This document shows, piece after piece, positions 1-8,895 of a stretch of 64,000 nt of DNA; position 1 is the stretch's first letter; the number at the start of each line of letters is the position of its first letter. This DNA is from Lachnospiraceae bacterium (GTDB lineage: Bacteria > Bacillota > Clostridia > Lachnospirales > Lachnospiraceae). The position numbers and the translations under genes were made by a program. Below the pieces are notes generated by a model. That model had not been told where the DNA came from. It did no database searches and saw only the letters and a program-made list of their open reading frames with translations. Location of the stretch: NCBI GenBank assembly GCA_028696165.1, contig JAQVHQ010000012.1:1-64000 (forward strand). The letters are read 5' to 3'.

Positions 1-67
1 GTTTCGTCACTTTAATTATACCAAACAAAGAGTCTGGATTCCTTATATTTTGGGCATTTTTTGAAAG

Positions 68-1606
68 TTGTTTATTGTAAATCTGATAAAATTCGCAGTT
101 GTGGATAAAACTGCGGAAACTCAAGTAGATGTAGTATTGACAGATATATGTATGCCTCATGTGGATGGCATGGAACTTAGTAAATACTTATATGAAAATT
201 ATCCGGATACGCAGATTATAATCTTCAGCGGATTCAGTGATTTTGAATATGCGAAGAAAGCAATTCAGTATAAAGTATCAGAGTATCTGCTGAAGCCGGT
301 TACAGCAAAAGAACTTTCAGAGGTGTTAACCCGTATGAGAGAAAAACTGGATAAGAAGTATCAGGATTTCTGTCAGCAAAGAGAGTTGACCCAGACTTAT
401 CATAATTATAGAAAAAATGAGAAAGTAATTATATCCAAGGCTCTTTCACAGTTAGTCATGGGAACCCAGGAAATCACCAAAAGCCTTGATGAAATAAGAG
501 AATTGGGAGTGGAACTTTCTGCTTCGGATTACAGGGTAGCGGTCTTAGATATTGATTTGTACTCTGAGATTTATCATGTAGACGAAGAACAGAAAAAAGA
601 AAGTGCTCTTATGGCATTTGTTCTTGCCAATATCAGTGAGGAAATTGTAAATGAGAGTGGCAATGGTATCTGCTATCAGGACAGTGAAAATCGGGTGTAC
701 CTGTTAATGCAGACAAACAAGCCAAAAGAATTCGTAGCGACATCACTTGAGATTTCACGGAAGATTCAAAGAACAGTACAGGAAACTATGAAACTGACGG
801 TATCCATTGGTTTGGGATGTTATGTGAAAAATCTGGAGGATTTATATCTGTCTTATCAGTCAGCAAAGAAAGCTATTCAGCTGCGTTATCTGTTTGGAAA
901 TGAAACGCTGATTGATATGGAAACAGAGAAGGTTAAGATGGATATGGAAGCTGATTTTTCAACTGCTTTAAGGAATTTGGAAGAAGCCGTGAAAAATCAG
1001 GATAAAAAAACTATTCATAGCAACATGTCAGATATATTCGAAAAAATCCGCAATTGTTATATAAGCAAGAATCGTGCATGCCTTTATCTTCAACAGGTAG
1101 TGCGTGAAATATATGATAATGTAACACAGATTCTTGGGGACACCTGCCTTATAGATAATGCCAGAAAAAAAGTGGTGGATGAAATAGCAGAGAGCCTTCA
1201 GTTTCAGGATGCCTGCGAACATGTGGAAGAGTACTGTGTGTTCCTGGCTGGTCAGATGGAAAGTATCAGCCAGAGCAGTTCTATGCGTCAGGCTATGAAA
1301 GCAATGGAATATATTCGGGAAAATTATGACAAACCAGATCTGAGTTTGAATAATATATGTGCCTATCTGGCAATCAGTACCAGCCATTTCAGTACGATTT
1401 TCAAGGAAGCTACCGGTGAGACTTTTATGGAGGTATTGATTCGTATTCGTATGGAAAAAGCGAAAGAATTGCTGGAGCAGACAAATCTTAAGAATTATGA
1501 GATTGCAGAACGTGTGGGATTTAGTGATCCTCACTATTTTAGCATGTCCTTTAAAAAGATGACTGGATGCACACCTACGGAATATGCAAGGGAGAAACGT
1601 GGATGA
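68..1606 (+). CDS. Response regulator with AraC-type output, N-terminally truncated
   Basis: This is a YesN-like two-component response regulator that would activate sugar genes when phosphorylated by the kinase that follows. The receiver domain keeps the phospho-acceptor Asp (LTDICMP, about residue 26) and the conserved Lys (YLLKP, about 76). The C-terminal 100 residues are a typical double helix-turn-helix AraC domain (FKEATGETF, GFSDPHYFSMSFKK). The first receiver strand and the acidic Mg-binding pair, normally about 45 residues upstream, are missing. An in-frame TGA at 62-64 precedes the only usable start (TTG 68), and no other frame of bases 1-67 encodes the missing part. The gene is therefore probably damaged or rearranged at its 5' end; a start outside the window cannot rescue this frame. 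Its stop overlaps the kinase start (ATGA at 1603-1606), so the two are translationally coupled. Confidence 0.8.
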   Translation: MFIVNLIKFAVVDKTAETQVDVVLTDICMPHVDGMELSKYLYENYPDTQIIIFSGFSDFEYAKKAIQYKVSEYLLKPVTAKELSEVLTRMREKLDKKYQDFCQQRELTQTYHNYRKNEKVIISKALSQLVMGTQEITKSLDEIRELGVELSASDYRVAVLDIDLYSEIYHVDEEQKKESALMAFVLANISEEIVNESGNGICYQDSENRVYLLMQTNKPKEFVATSLEISRKIQRTVQETMKLTVSIGLGCYVKNLEDLYLSYQSAKKAIQLRYLFGNETLIDMETEKVKMDMEADFSTALRNLEEAVKNQDKKTIHSNMSDIFEKIRNCYISKNRACLYLQQVVREIYDNVTQILGDTCLIDNARKKVVDEIAESLQFQDACEHVEEYCVFLAGQMESISQSSSMRQAMKAMEYIRENYDKPDLSLNNICAYLAISTSHFSTIFKEATGETFMEVLIRIRMEKAKELLEQTNLKNYEIAERVGFSDPHYFSMSFKKMTGCTPTEYAREKRG

Positions 1607-3369
1607 AAAAAACGAGTATTCGAAATACCATGCTGTTTTCATTTTCAGGAATTACGCTGGTTTCGGTGGTCATCTTTTTGCTGATTGCACTCAATTACAC
1701 AGAACGAACCGTTATGGACAATGCTATAGAAAATACTACCAGACTGGTCAATCAGGTCAGTTATGATGTAGATTCTTATATTTCCTATATGTCGAACATA
1801 ACAACTATGATTTCAGAAAATGAGGATGTCAGTAACTACTTATTTGCAGAGGACTTAAGCGCCAGCGAGCGCAGTGCTGCAAAAGAAAAGGTTATTCTTC
1901 AGTTTGAGTCCGTATTAAAGAGCCGTCCGGATATTTACAATCTGGCCATTGTAGAGAATAATGATAATTATCTCATTAATGATGGAGAAGGAAAATTGAA
2001 CCCGTATGTTGATGTAACTGCTCAAAGCTGGTTTGCTGATGCGATGAAGGCTCGGGAAGGAAATTGTTTATCGTCATCTCATGTTCAAAACAGCATTATG
2101 TACAGCTATAAATGGGTGATTACCATGAGCAGCAGCTTAAGAGACCGAAGGACAAATGAGAAAAAAGGCGTGTTTTTTATTGACTTGAATTATAGTTCCA
2201 TAAGTGATTTGTGTAATAATAACAAAATTGGGAATAAAGGCTACATGTTTGTCATGAGTGAGGATGGCAAAATCGTTTATCATCCAAAGCAGCAGTTGAT
2301 ATATGGAGGGCTGTTTGAGGAAGATGTTGATAAAATCCTTTCCAGCAAGGAAAGTTACTTTACCGTGGATGAGGGAGATAATCAGAAACTTTATACCATA
2401 TGCAAATCAGAAGAGACCGGTTGGATAGTAGTAGGTACCGCTTATACATCTGAATTATTAAAAAACAGTAAGAATACGCAGATGATTTATATTATTATCG
2501 CAGCATGTATGATATTGTTGGTACTGATTATTTCCAGCATGATTGCAGAGACAATTACCTATCCTATAGAAGTATTGAAAAATTCCATGCAGAAAGTAGA
2601 ACAGGGACAATTTGACCAGGCCAATGTTGTAGTCAAAACAAGAAATGAGATTGGAAGTCTGAGCAATTCTTTTAACATTATGACCCAGCAGATACAAAAT
2701 CTGATGGAAGAAAATGTATACGAGCAAAAGCAAAAGAGAAAAAGTGAGTTAAGAGCGTTGCAGTCACAGATAAATCCCCATTTTCTGTATAATACGCTGG
2801 ATTCAATAATCTGGATGGCAGAGAGCGGTAAGAATGATGAGGTTGTCGAGATGACGGCTGCTTTGGCAAAGCTGTTAAGACAGAGTATCAGTAATGAAGA
2901 TGAGGAAGTACTGCTGTCGCAGGAGATTCAGCTTGTTCAAAACTATCTGACTATACAAAAGATGCGCTATAAAGATAAATTGGAATATGAGATTACTGTG
3001 GATGCAGAAGTAGCTAATGCCACTATAATCAAGCTCCTTCTTCAGCCATTGGTGGAAAATGCCATTTATCATGGACTAAAATACAAGGAAAGTAAGGGAA
3101 TGCTGTGGCTGAAGGCCTACAGAGCGGGGAGCTATCTGTGTATTGAGATTCAGGATGATGGGGTAGGGATGGATGAAGATACTTTAAAGCATATTTTTGA
3201 AAAACACAAGGTGAATTACCGTTCCAATGGAGTCGGGGTCTATAATGTACGACAGCGTCTGGAATTATATTATGGAAAAGAGTGCAGCATGACCTATGAA
3301 AGTAAGTTGAATCAGGGCACTAAAATCATGATACGAATTCCACTGCGGGGAGGTGAAGAACATGATTAG
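1603..3369 (+). CDS. Sensor histidine kinase, YesM family
   Basis: Membrane histidine kinase of 588 residues. It has a TM segment near residues 10-32, a large extracytoplasmic dCache-like sensor domain, a second TM near 300-325 and a HAMP linker. The His_kinase domain has the motif QINPHFLYN with the phospho-His at residue 393. The HATPase domain shows LVENAIYHG, DDGVGMD and GVGVYNVRQRL. The start was chosen at ATG 1603, which has a GGGAGAAACGTGG ribosome site and overlaps the stop of the response regulator. The following gene encodes a membrane-anchored sugar-binding protein, so the kinase probably senses sugar through that partner rather than directly. This partner role is inferred from gene order. 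Confidence 0.9.
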   Translation: MKKTSIRNTMLFSFSGITLVSVVIFLLIALNYTERTVMDNAIENTTRLVNQVSYDVDSYISYMSNITTMISENEDVSNYLFAEDLSASERSAAKEKVILQFESVLKSRPDIYNLAIVENNDNYLINDGEGKLNPYVDVTAQSWFADAMKAREGNCLSSSHVQNSIMYSYKWVITMSSSLRDRRTNEKKGVFFIDLNYSSISDLCNNNKIGNKGYMFVMSEDGKIVYHPKQQLIYGGLFEEDVDKILSSKESYFTVDEGDNQKLYTICKSEETGWIVVGTAYTSELLKNSKNTQMIYIIIAACMILLVLIISSMIAETITYPIEVLKNSMQKVEQGQFDQANVVVKTRNEIGSLSNSFNIMTQQIQNLMEENVYEQKQKRKSELRALQSQINPHFLYNTLDSIIWMAESGKNDEVVEMTAALAKLLRQSISNEDEEVLLSQEIQLVQNYLTIQKMRYKDKLEYEITVDAEVANATIIKLLLQPLVENAIYHGLKYKESKGMLWLKAYRAGSYLCIEIQDDGVGMDEDTLKHIFEKHKVNYRSNGVGVYNVRQRLELYYGKECSMTYESKLNQGTKIMIRIPLRGGEEHD

Positions 3370-4351
3370 AAATAAACGGTATTATACAGTTATTCTATTA
3401 TTGTTTTTTGCTTTTTTGTTAACACTGTACGGATGGTTTAATAAAAGCAGCCAGACAGAAAAAAAGTACGAGATGGTATATATTCCTAAAATCATAGACG
3501 AAGATAATGATTTCTGGACTTCATTGATAGAAGGTGCTGAGATGGCGTCAACGGAATACGGCGTGAATCTAAAAATTGTAGCGGGAGAGAGCGAGGAAGA
3601 TGTGGAAGGGCAAAATCAGCTGATTTCCCAGACAATCGAAGAAAAGCCAGATGCATTACTTATCTCCCCCTGCAGTTATACGGAATCCAATGAATTGCTG
3701 AAGGAAGCAAAAGAAGCAGGTATACAAGTTATTTTAGTCGACTCCCGCGTATCAGAATCTCTGGAAGATGCTATTGTTGCCACTGACAATTATGCAGCGG
3801 GAGAGACCCTTGGCGAATATGCATCTGGATTAATCGATGGAGATGATCAGATTGCTGTCGTGGGGCATGTGGAAGGTTCTTCCACAGCGATAGAGCGACT
3901 GCAGGGAGTGCAGAAAGGCCTTGGCGAGAAGCAGAATAATATAGTCTCAACTGTATACTGCAATTCGGAATTTGGAAAGGCATATGCTTTGGGTTTGGAA
4001 CTTATGAATCAGTATCCGGATTTAAAATTGATGATTGGATTGAATGAGTATTCCGCAGTAGGTGTGGCACGTGCAATCAGAGATAAGGGGAAAATAGGTG
4101 AGATTAAAATGGCAGGATTTGACAGCTCTGTAGAAGAGATTCAGTTAATGGAGTCAGGAGTGTTCCAGGGGATTGTTATTCAGAAACCGTTTAATATGGG
4201 GTATCTGGGAGTAAAACAGGCAGTAAGTTCCCTAAAGGGGGAACATATAGAGCATGTTCTTAATTCTGGGTCAGAATTGATTACCATGGATAATATATAT
4301 ACAGAAGAAAATCAGAAATTATTATTTCCATTTGTAGGTAAATCCCAATAA
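3362..4351 (+). CDS. Membrane-anchored periplasmic sugar-binding protein (sensor partner)
   Basis: A 329-residue Peripla_BP_4 type (ribose/galactose-like) binding protein. The N-terminus is a single hydrophobic segment (residues about 8-26) with no lipobox Cys, so it should stay anchored as an uncleaved signal. This differs from the free lipoprotein binding protein at 8896. Motifs usual for the fold include DALLISPCSY, VILVDSRV and GLNEYSAVGVARA. ATG 3362 is preceded by GGAGG at 8-nt distance, and the gene overlaps the end of the kinase by 8 nt. Such membrane-bound binding proteins next to a kinase/regulator pair are known in Clostridia as the first part of three-component sugar sensors. A role as sensor rather than transporter is inferred. 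Confidence 0.82.
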   Translation: MIRNKRYYTVILLLFFAFLLTLYGWFNKSSQTEKKYEMVYIPKIIDEDNDFWTSLIEGAEMASTEYGVNLKIVAGESEEDVEGQNQLISQTIEEKPDALLISPCSYTESNELLKEAKEAGIQVILVDSRVSESLEDAIVATDNYAAGETLGEYASGLIDGDDQIAVVGHVEGSSTAIERLQGVQKGLGEKQNNIVSTVYCNSEFGKAYALGLELMNQYPDLKLMIGLNEYSAVGVARAIRDKGKIGEIKMAGFDSSVEEIQLMESGVFQGIVIQKPFNMGYLGVKQAVSSLKGEHIEHVLNSGSELITMDNIYTEENQKLLFPFVGKSQ

Positions 4352-4395
4352 CTTAAAAATGTTCCATGGGACCATTTTACGTATGTATAGTAACT

Positions 4396-4445
4396 AAAAA
4401 AGAAAGCAGGCAGTTTTATCATAACAAACTGTATGCTTTCTTTTT
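4396..4445. terminator. Bidirectional terminator hairpin
   Basis: AAAAAGAAAGCA pairs with TGCTTTCTTTTT around an inner CAGTTT/AAACTG stem. A-tract and T-tract flanks serve both strands. It lies between the convergent binding-protein gene (ends 4351) and lipoprotein gene (ends 4456). Confidence 0.85.
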
Positions 4446-4455
4446 ATGTCATCGT

Positions 4456-5067
4456 TTATTTTGTCAAATCCTGTTCTTCTTCGGAAGCTTTTGGATTTTG
4501 ATAAGAGTACTGTAATGCTTTCTGTGCATCCGTTGCCATTGCACTTAAGATGATATGTCCGCCTTCCAGATACCAGACATCGCCATAATTAGTGGGAACA
4601 GAAGCGTCATAACCGCTTTCGCCATATTTAGATACCACATCTTTATGAATCGTATCGTATAAAGCCTGCAAATCATCATTGCTTTCACCATTGTAGGTCC
4701 ATGCGATACACATGAGCTGATTCTTATCATCAAACATGTATTTAATCGTACCATTTTCATCAAGATATGATTTCTCATAGGTATAGGTAGTGCCATTGTA
4801 AACAGAATCATATGTTTCATAAGCTTCACCTTCCAACGCAGTCATATCCTCATAGCTGCTGTCGAAATTTAATGAAGTAAATGGACATTCAAGATTAGAG
4901 GAATCGACTTCTGAAACAGAAGAATCCAGTGCATTTTCTTCAGTAGATGGAGTGGGTGAAGATGTTGACTGACAGGCGCTTAAGCTGGCAGAAAATAAGA
5001 TAGCAGAGAGAACACATACCACTCCTTTTTTCATGGAATATCTGATTTTTATAGTGTTGGATTTCAT
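4456..5067 (-). CDS. Putative secreted lipoprotein, unknown function
   Basis: A 203-residue protein with a lipoprotein signal peptide ending in LSAC (Cys near residue 32), followed by a Ser/Thr/Pro/Glu-rich linker and a soluble domain of about 130 residues. I do not recognise the domain. It is rich in Tyr and acidic residues (for example YMFDDKNQLMCIAW), in the style of small extracytoplasmic beta proteins. ATG 5067 has GGAGGTG 9 nt upstream; an alternative internal ATG 11 codons later would shorten the signal peptide. It is divergent from the sugar ABC transporter and shares its promoter region. Confidence 0.7.
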   Translation of the reverse strand: MKSNTIKIRYSMKKGVVCVLSAILFSASLSACQSTSSPTPSTEENALDSSVSEVDSSNLECPFTSLNFDSSYEDMTALEGEAYETYDSVYNGTTYTYEKSYLDENGTIKYMFDDKNQLMCIAWTYNGESNDDLQALYDTIHKDVVSKYGESGYDASVPTNYGDVWYLEGGHIILSAMATDAQKALQYSYQNPKASEEEQDLTK

Positions 5068-5154
5068 AATTAATGCACCTCCAAAATGCTGTTATGAAGT
5101 CATTATAAGTACTTTTTGGATAGAATGCAAGCGGTATAAATAATAACCTTTTAG

Positions 5155-5172
5155 AAGTATAAATTTATACTT
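5155..5172. promoter_or_regulatory. Perfect 18-bp palindrome, candidate operator
   Basis: AAGTATAAATTTATACTT is a perfect palindrome midway between the divergent lipoprotein gene (start 5067) and sugar permease gene (start 5277). Its position fits a regulator controlling one or both promoters. The regulator is unknown; the AraC-type response regulator at 68 is a possible candidate, although AraC sites are usually direct repeats. Confidence 0.45.
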
Positions 5173-5276
5173 TTCCGTAAAATTTTACCCTTTTTTAATA
5201 AGATTTTCGATTTTGTTTATACATTTTAGATAGTATACTTACAGCATAATCGTTAGGAAAGGTAGGAGGAAAAGCA

Positions 5277-6251
5277 GTGGATAAGTTTAAAGAAAATTCT
5301 TTCGTGAAAAAGGTGGGGTTTAACAGGATTGTTCTGTTTTTTGTAATGATTCTGATGTATGCATTCTTCTGCGTGGTAACAGGTGGTAAGTTCTTCGGGA
5401 TGGACCGTGTGTTGAGCTTGTTGAATTATGCGTATTTCCTTGGCTTCTTGTCATTAGGTGTTACGTTTGTAATCGCAACTGGCGGTATTGATTTTTCTAT
5501 TGGGCCGGTTATGTTCTGTTGTGCATTGATCTCAGGTTTCAGCCTGACTTCATATGGAGTTCCGATGGGACTGGCATTGGTAATCAGCGTACTGGTAGGG
5601 CTTGCATTTGGATTATTTAATGGATTCTTAGTAGCATATATGTCTGTACCGCCATTTATCGTATCTATGGCTAGTATGAACATTGCAAAAGGTATCGCAT
5701 CTGTATTTACCAGGAGTCAGTCAGTCAGCTGGCCACAGTCAGCAGGAGCCGGAGGATGGTACAGAAATCTTGTAAAAGTTGGCAATATTCCTGTCGGATT
5801 GATATTCTTCCTTGCAGCGGCAGCAATATGTGCGATTCTTTTAAATAATACGAAAATTGGTCGTTACATACTTTGCTTAGGAAGCAATAAAGAAGCCGTA
5901 AGACTTTCAGGTGTTAATATTAAAAAATGGGAAATGCTTGCATACACAATCTGTGGATTGTTAGTAGGAATCGCAGCTATCTTCTATGTATCTGCATACA
6001 CGACTGTTCAGCCTGGATATGGGGATCAGTATAACAATGAGGCAATCGCCGGTTGTGTAATGGGAGGTACTTCCATGGCCGGAGGTCTCGCATCCATCGG
6101 TGGTACCGTAATTGGTGTGCTTATTATCGCACTTCTGCAGGAAGGTATCCTGGCACTTGGCTTTGCAAAGGACTATCAGCTTATTATCACAGGTATTATT
6201 GTTATCGCAGCAGTATATGCCGATGTTGTTGCCAGACGCAGAAAGAATTAA
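5277..6251 (+). CDS. Sugar ABC transporter permease (RbsC/BPD_transp_2 family)
   Basis: A 324-residue polytopic membrane protein with about 8-10 hydrophobic segments. It has family motifs such as GGIDFSIGPVM, the cytoplasmic KIGRYILCLGSNKEAVRLSG loop and AGCVMGGTSMAGG. The start is GTG 5277 behind GGTAGGAGG. It is the first gene of an importer operon (permease, ATPase, permease, binding protein). Two different permeases flank the ATPase gene, suggesting a heterodimeric channel. With rhaB and rhaA downstream, L-rhamnose is the most likely substrate; this comes from context, not from a diagnostic residue. Confidence 0.88.
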   Translation: MDKFKENSFVKKVGFNRIVLFFVMILMYAFFCVVTGGKFFGMDRVLSLLNYAYFLGFLSLGVTFVIATGGIDFSIGPVMFCCALISGFSLTSYGVPMGLALVISVLVGLAFGLFNGFLVAYMSVPPFIVSMASMNIAKGIASVFTRSQSVSWPQSAGAGGWYRNLVKVGNIPVGLIFFLAAAAICAILLNNTKIGRYILCLGSNKEAVRLSGVNIKKWEMLAYTICGLLVGIAAIFYVSAYTTVQPGYGDQYNNEAIAGCVMGGTSMAGGLASIGGTVIGVLIIALLQEGILALGFAKDYQLIITGIIVIAAVYADVVARRRKN

Positions 6252-6298
6252 CAATAATAAACGTGAATATCAGATGAATAGAAAGGTTAGGTAAAGTT

Positions 6299-7795
6299 AT
6301 GGGTGACGTGATTTTAACAATGAAAGACATAGATAAATCTTTCCCTGGTGTACATGCTTTGGATCATGTAAATCTTGAATTAAAGCGTGGCGAAGTACAT
6401 GCGCTGATGGGAGAGAATGGTGCTGGTAAATCAACACTGATGAAGGTATTGACCGGTATTTATAAAAAAGATTCCGGAACGATTACATATGAGGGAAAAG
6501 AGATAGAGTTTCATAATACAAGAGAGGCACAGGATGCAGGTATTGTTATTGTGCATCAGGAGCTGAACATGCTGGGGCATTTGACCGTGGCACAGAATAT
6601 CTTCATCGGACGTGAATTTAAAAAGGGATTTGGTATCGATGACAAGAAGATGAATGAAGAGGCAAAAAAACTTTTCGACCGTATGCATATTGATATTGAC
6701 CCAAGGGAGAAGATGAGTCATCTGACAGTTGGTAAGCAGCAGATGTGTGAGATCGCAAAAGCCATTTCCCATGATGCAAAGGTTATTATCTTCGATGAAC
6801 CTTCCGCAGCACTCACAGAGACAGAAATCGATCAGCTGTTCAAGATAATTCGTGATTTAAGAGAGAAAAATTTAGGTATAATATACATCTCACATAGAAT
6901 GGACGAGATTAAAGTTATCACAGACCGCATCACCGTCATGCGCGATGGTCAGTATGTAGGAACTTTGATTACAGCGCAAAGTTCTAAGAATGATATTATC
7001 AACATGATGGTTGGACGTGTTATTTACGAAGATCCAAAAACTCATAGTATGGTACCAGAAGGAGCACCAGTTGTTCTAAAAGTAGAAAACTTAAATGCAG
7101 GCAAGATGGTTCAGAATGTAAGTTTTGAACTTCATAAAGGTGAAATATTAGGATTCTCAGGACTGATGGGAGCTGGAAGAACAGAAACTGCAAGAGCACT
7201 TTTTGGAGCTGATCCTAAGGAAAGTGGTGATATCTATATTAATGGAGAAAAAGTAGATATAAAATCACCGTTGGATGCTGTTAAGCATGGAATGGGCTAT
7301 TTGTCAGAAGATAGAAAACAGTATGGTATTGTTGTTCAGAAGAGTGTGGCGGAGAATACGACTATGGCAACCATGGAAGAGTATATGAACGGCATCTTTA
7401 TTAATAAGAAAAAAGAAGCTGAAACTGCACAGAGTTTTGTAGATCAGCTTGCAACCAAAACACCATCAGTAGATCAGTTAGTTGTTAACCTTTCTGGTGG
7501 TAACCAGCAGAAAGTTGTTATTGCAAAATGGCTGACCAGAAATAGTGATATCCTGATATTCGACGAACCTACAAGAGGTATCGACGTCGGAGCCAAGAAT
7601 GAGATTTATAAATTGATGAACAAATTGGCATCTGAAGGCAAAGCTATTATTATGATTTCCTCTGAGATGACTGAAATACTTCGAATGAGTGACCGAATCG
7701 TGATTATGTGTGAAGGAAAGAAAACCGGTGAACTTGATATCGCCGAAGCTTCACAGGAGAACATCATGAATATGGCTACCAGAGAGATTAATTAG
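6299..7795 (+). CDS. Sugar ABC transporter ATP-binding protein (RbsA/MglA type)
   Basis: A 498-residue duplicated ATPase that powers the importer. The first half has a canonical Walker A (GENGAGKST, residues 38-46), the signature LTVGKQQM and Walker B VIIFDEP. The second half has the degenerate P-loop GLMGAGRTE typical of RbsA/MglA proteins, the signature LSGGNQQKV and Walker B ILIFDEPTRGIDVG. The length matches the family. It sits between the two permease genes and is almost certainly co-transcribed, with 47 nt upstream and 13 nt downstream gaps. Confidence 0.93.
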   Translation: MGDVILTMKDIDKSFPGVHALDHVNLELKRGEVHALMGENGAGKSTLMKVLTGIYKKDSGTITYEGKEIEFHNTREAQDAGIVIVHQELNMLGHLTVAQNIFIGREFKKGFGIDDKKMNEEAKKLFDRMHIDIDPREKMSHLTVGKQQMCEIAKAISHDAKVIIFDEPSAALTETEIDQLFKIIRDLREKNLGIIYISHRMDEIKVITDRITVMRDGQYVGTLITAQSSKNDIINMMVGRVIYEDPKTHSMVPEGAPVVLKVENLNAGKMVQNVSFELHKGEILGFSGLMGAGRTETARALFGADPKESGDIYINGEKVDIKSPLDAVKHGMGYLSEDRKQYGIVVQKSVAENTTMATMEEYMNGIFINKKKEAETAQSFVDQLATKTPSVDQLVVNLSGGNQQKVVIAKWLTRNSDILIFDEPTRGIDVGAKNEIYKLMNKLASEGKAIIMISSEMTEILRMSDRIVIMCEGKKTGELDIAEASQENIMNMATREIN

Positions 7796-7808
7796 GGAGG
7801 AGAAAATC

Positions 7809-8810
7809 ATGGCTAAGGAAAATGTTATGCCGGCTGTACAGAAAAAGTCGCCGTTTGGAAAACTGAAAGGACAGAGTCTCATCGTTTTACTGGTTATTAT
7901 CGGATTATTTATATTCTTTTGTATCATGAGTCCAAGTTTCAGAAGATACACAACCATTATTAGTATTCTGGATTATTCTTACTATATTGCTTTAATGGCA
8001 ATTGGAGTTGCATTCCCTCTGATGACTGGAGGCGTTGATCTTTCCATAGGTACAGGTCTTATTTGCTACTCGCTGGTAGGTGGATGGCTGATACAAGTTC
8101 ATGGTATGCCTGTTGGTGTAGGGCTTGCTGCATGTATCTTATTTGGTTTGGTTATGGGAGCAATTAATGGTGTGTTGGTTTCCTTCATGGAATTACCGCC
8201 ATTCTTAGCAACACTTTGTACGATGATGGTTAACCGTGGACTTGGTTCTGTTATTGCAGGACGTGCAATCTCATGGCCGGTAGCAGCAGCGCCGGGAGGA
8301 TGGTTCCGAAATATCTTTAAAATTACTGTCGGAAAGACCTTGATTCCAATTGGTTTCCTGTGGGTTATCTTACTGGTTATCTTAATGTCCTTTGTATTAA
8401 ATCATACAAAGATTGGTCGATACACACTGGCTATTGGAAGTAACAAAGAAGCAACAAGACTTTCAGGTGTAAATGTTAAATTCTATCATTTGTTCGCATA
8501 TGTGATTTCAGGATTCTTTGCAGGACTTGCAGCAATTTCTTATTCGGCAATTTTTGCAACTGTTCAGCCTGGAACCGGAGCAGGATTCGAGATGGAGGCA
8601 ATTGGTGGAGCAATCATCGGTGGTGTATCTGCTACAGGTGGAGCTGGAAGTATTGTTGGAACCTTATTTGGTGTATTTGTATTCTGTCTGTTAAAAACAG
8701 GACTTCCTTTTATCGGATTACAGGCAAACTGGCAGCAGATTATTACAGGTTTGGTTCTGATAGGAGCTGTACTTATCGATATTATTAAAAAGAAAAAAGG
8801 TAATGCATAA
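7809..8810 (+). CDS. Sugar ABC transporter permease (second subunit)
   Basis: A 333-residue polytopic permease related to the one at 5277. Shared motifs are GGVDLSIGTGLI, HTKIGRYTLAIGSNKEATRLSG and GGAIIGGVSATGG. ATG 7809 follows a GGGAGGAG ribosome site. It likely pairs with the first permease in one transporter; such pairs are common in Clostridia where classical ribose systems have a homodimer. Confidence 0.88.
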   Translation: MAKENVMPAVQKKSPFGKLKGQSLIVLLVIIGLFIFFCIMSPSFRRYTTIISILDYSYYIALMAIGVAFPLMTGGVDLSIGTGLICYSLVGGWLIQVHGMPVGVGLAACILFGLVMGAINGVLVSFMELPPFLATLCTMMVNRGLGSVIAGRAISWPVAAAPGGWFRNIFKITVGKTLIPIGFLWVILLVILMSFVLNHTKIGRYTLAIGSNKEATRLSGVNVKFYHLFAYVISGFFAGLAAISYSAIFATVQPGTGAGFEMEAIGGAIIGGVSATGGAGSIVGTLFGVFVFCLLKTGLPFIGLQANWQQIITGLVLIGAVLIDIIKKKKGNA

Positions 8811-8895
8811 TTAAAAGTATCTATTAATTGGATAGACAGCAATCAGGAGAAGATTGTTTCTATAGAAAACTAAAAATGTTTAGGAGGAAAAAGCA

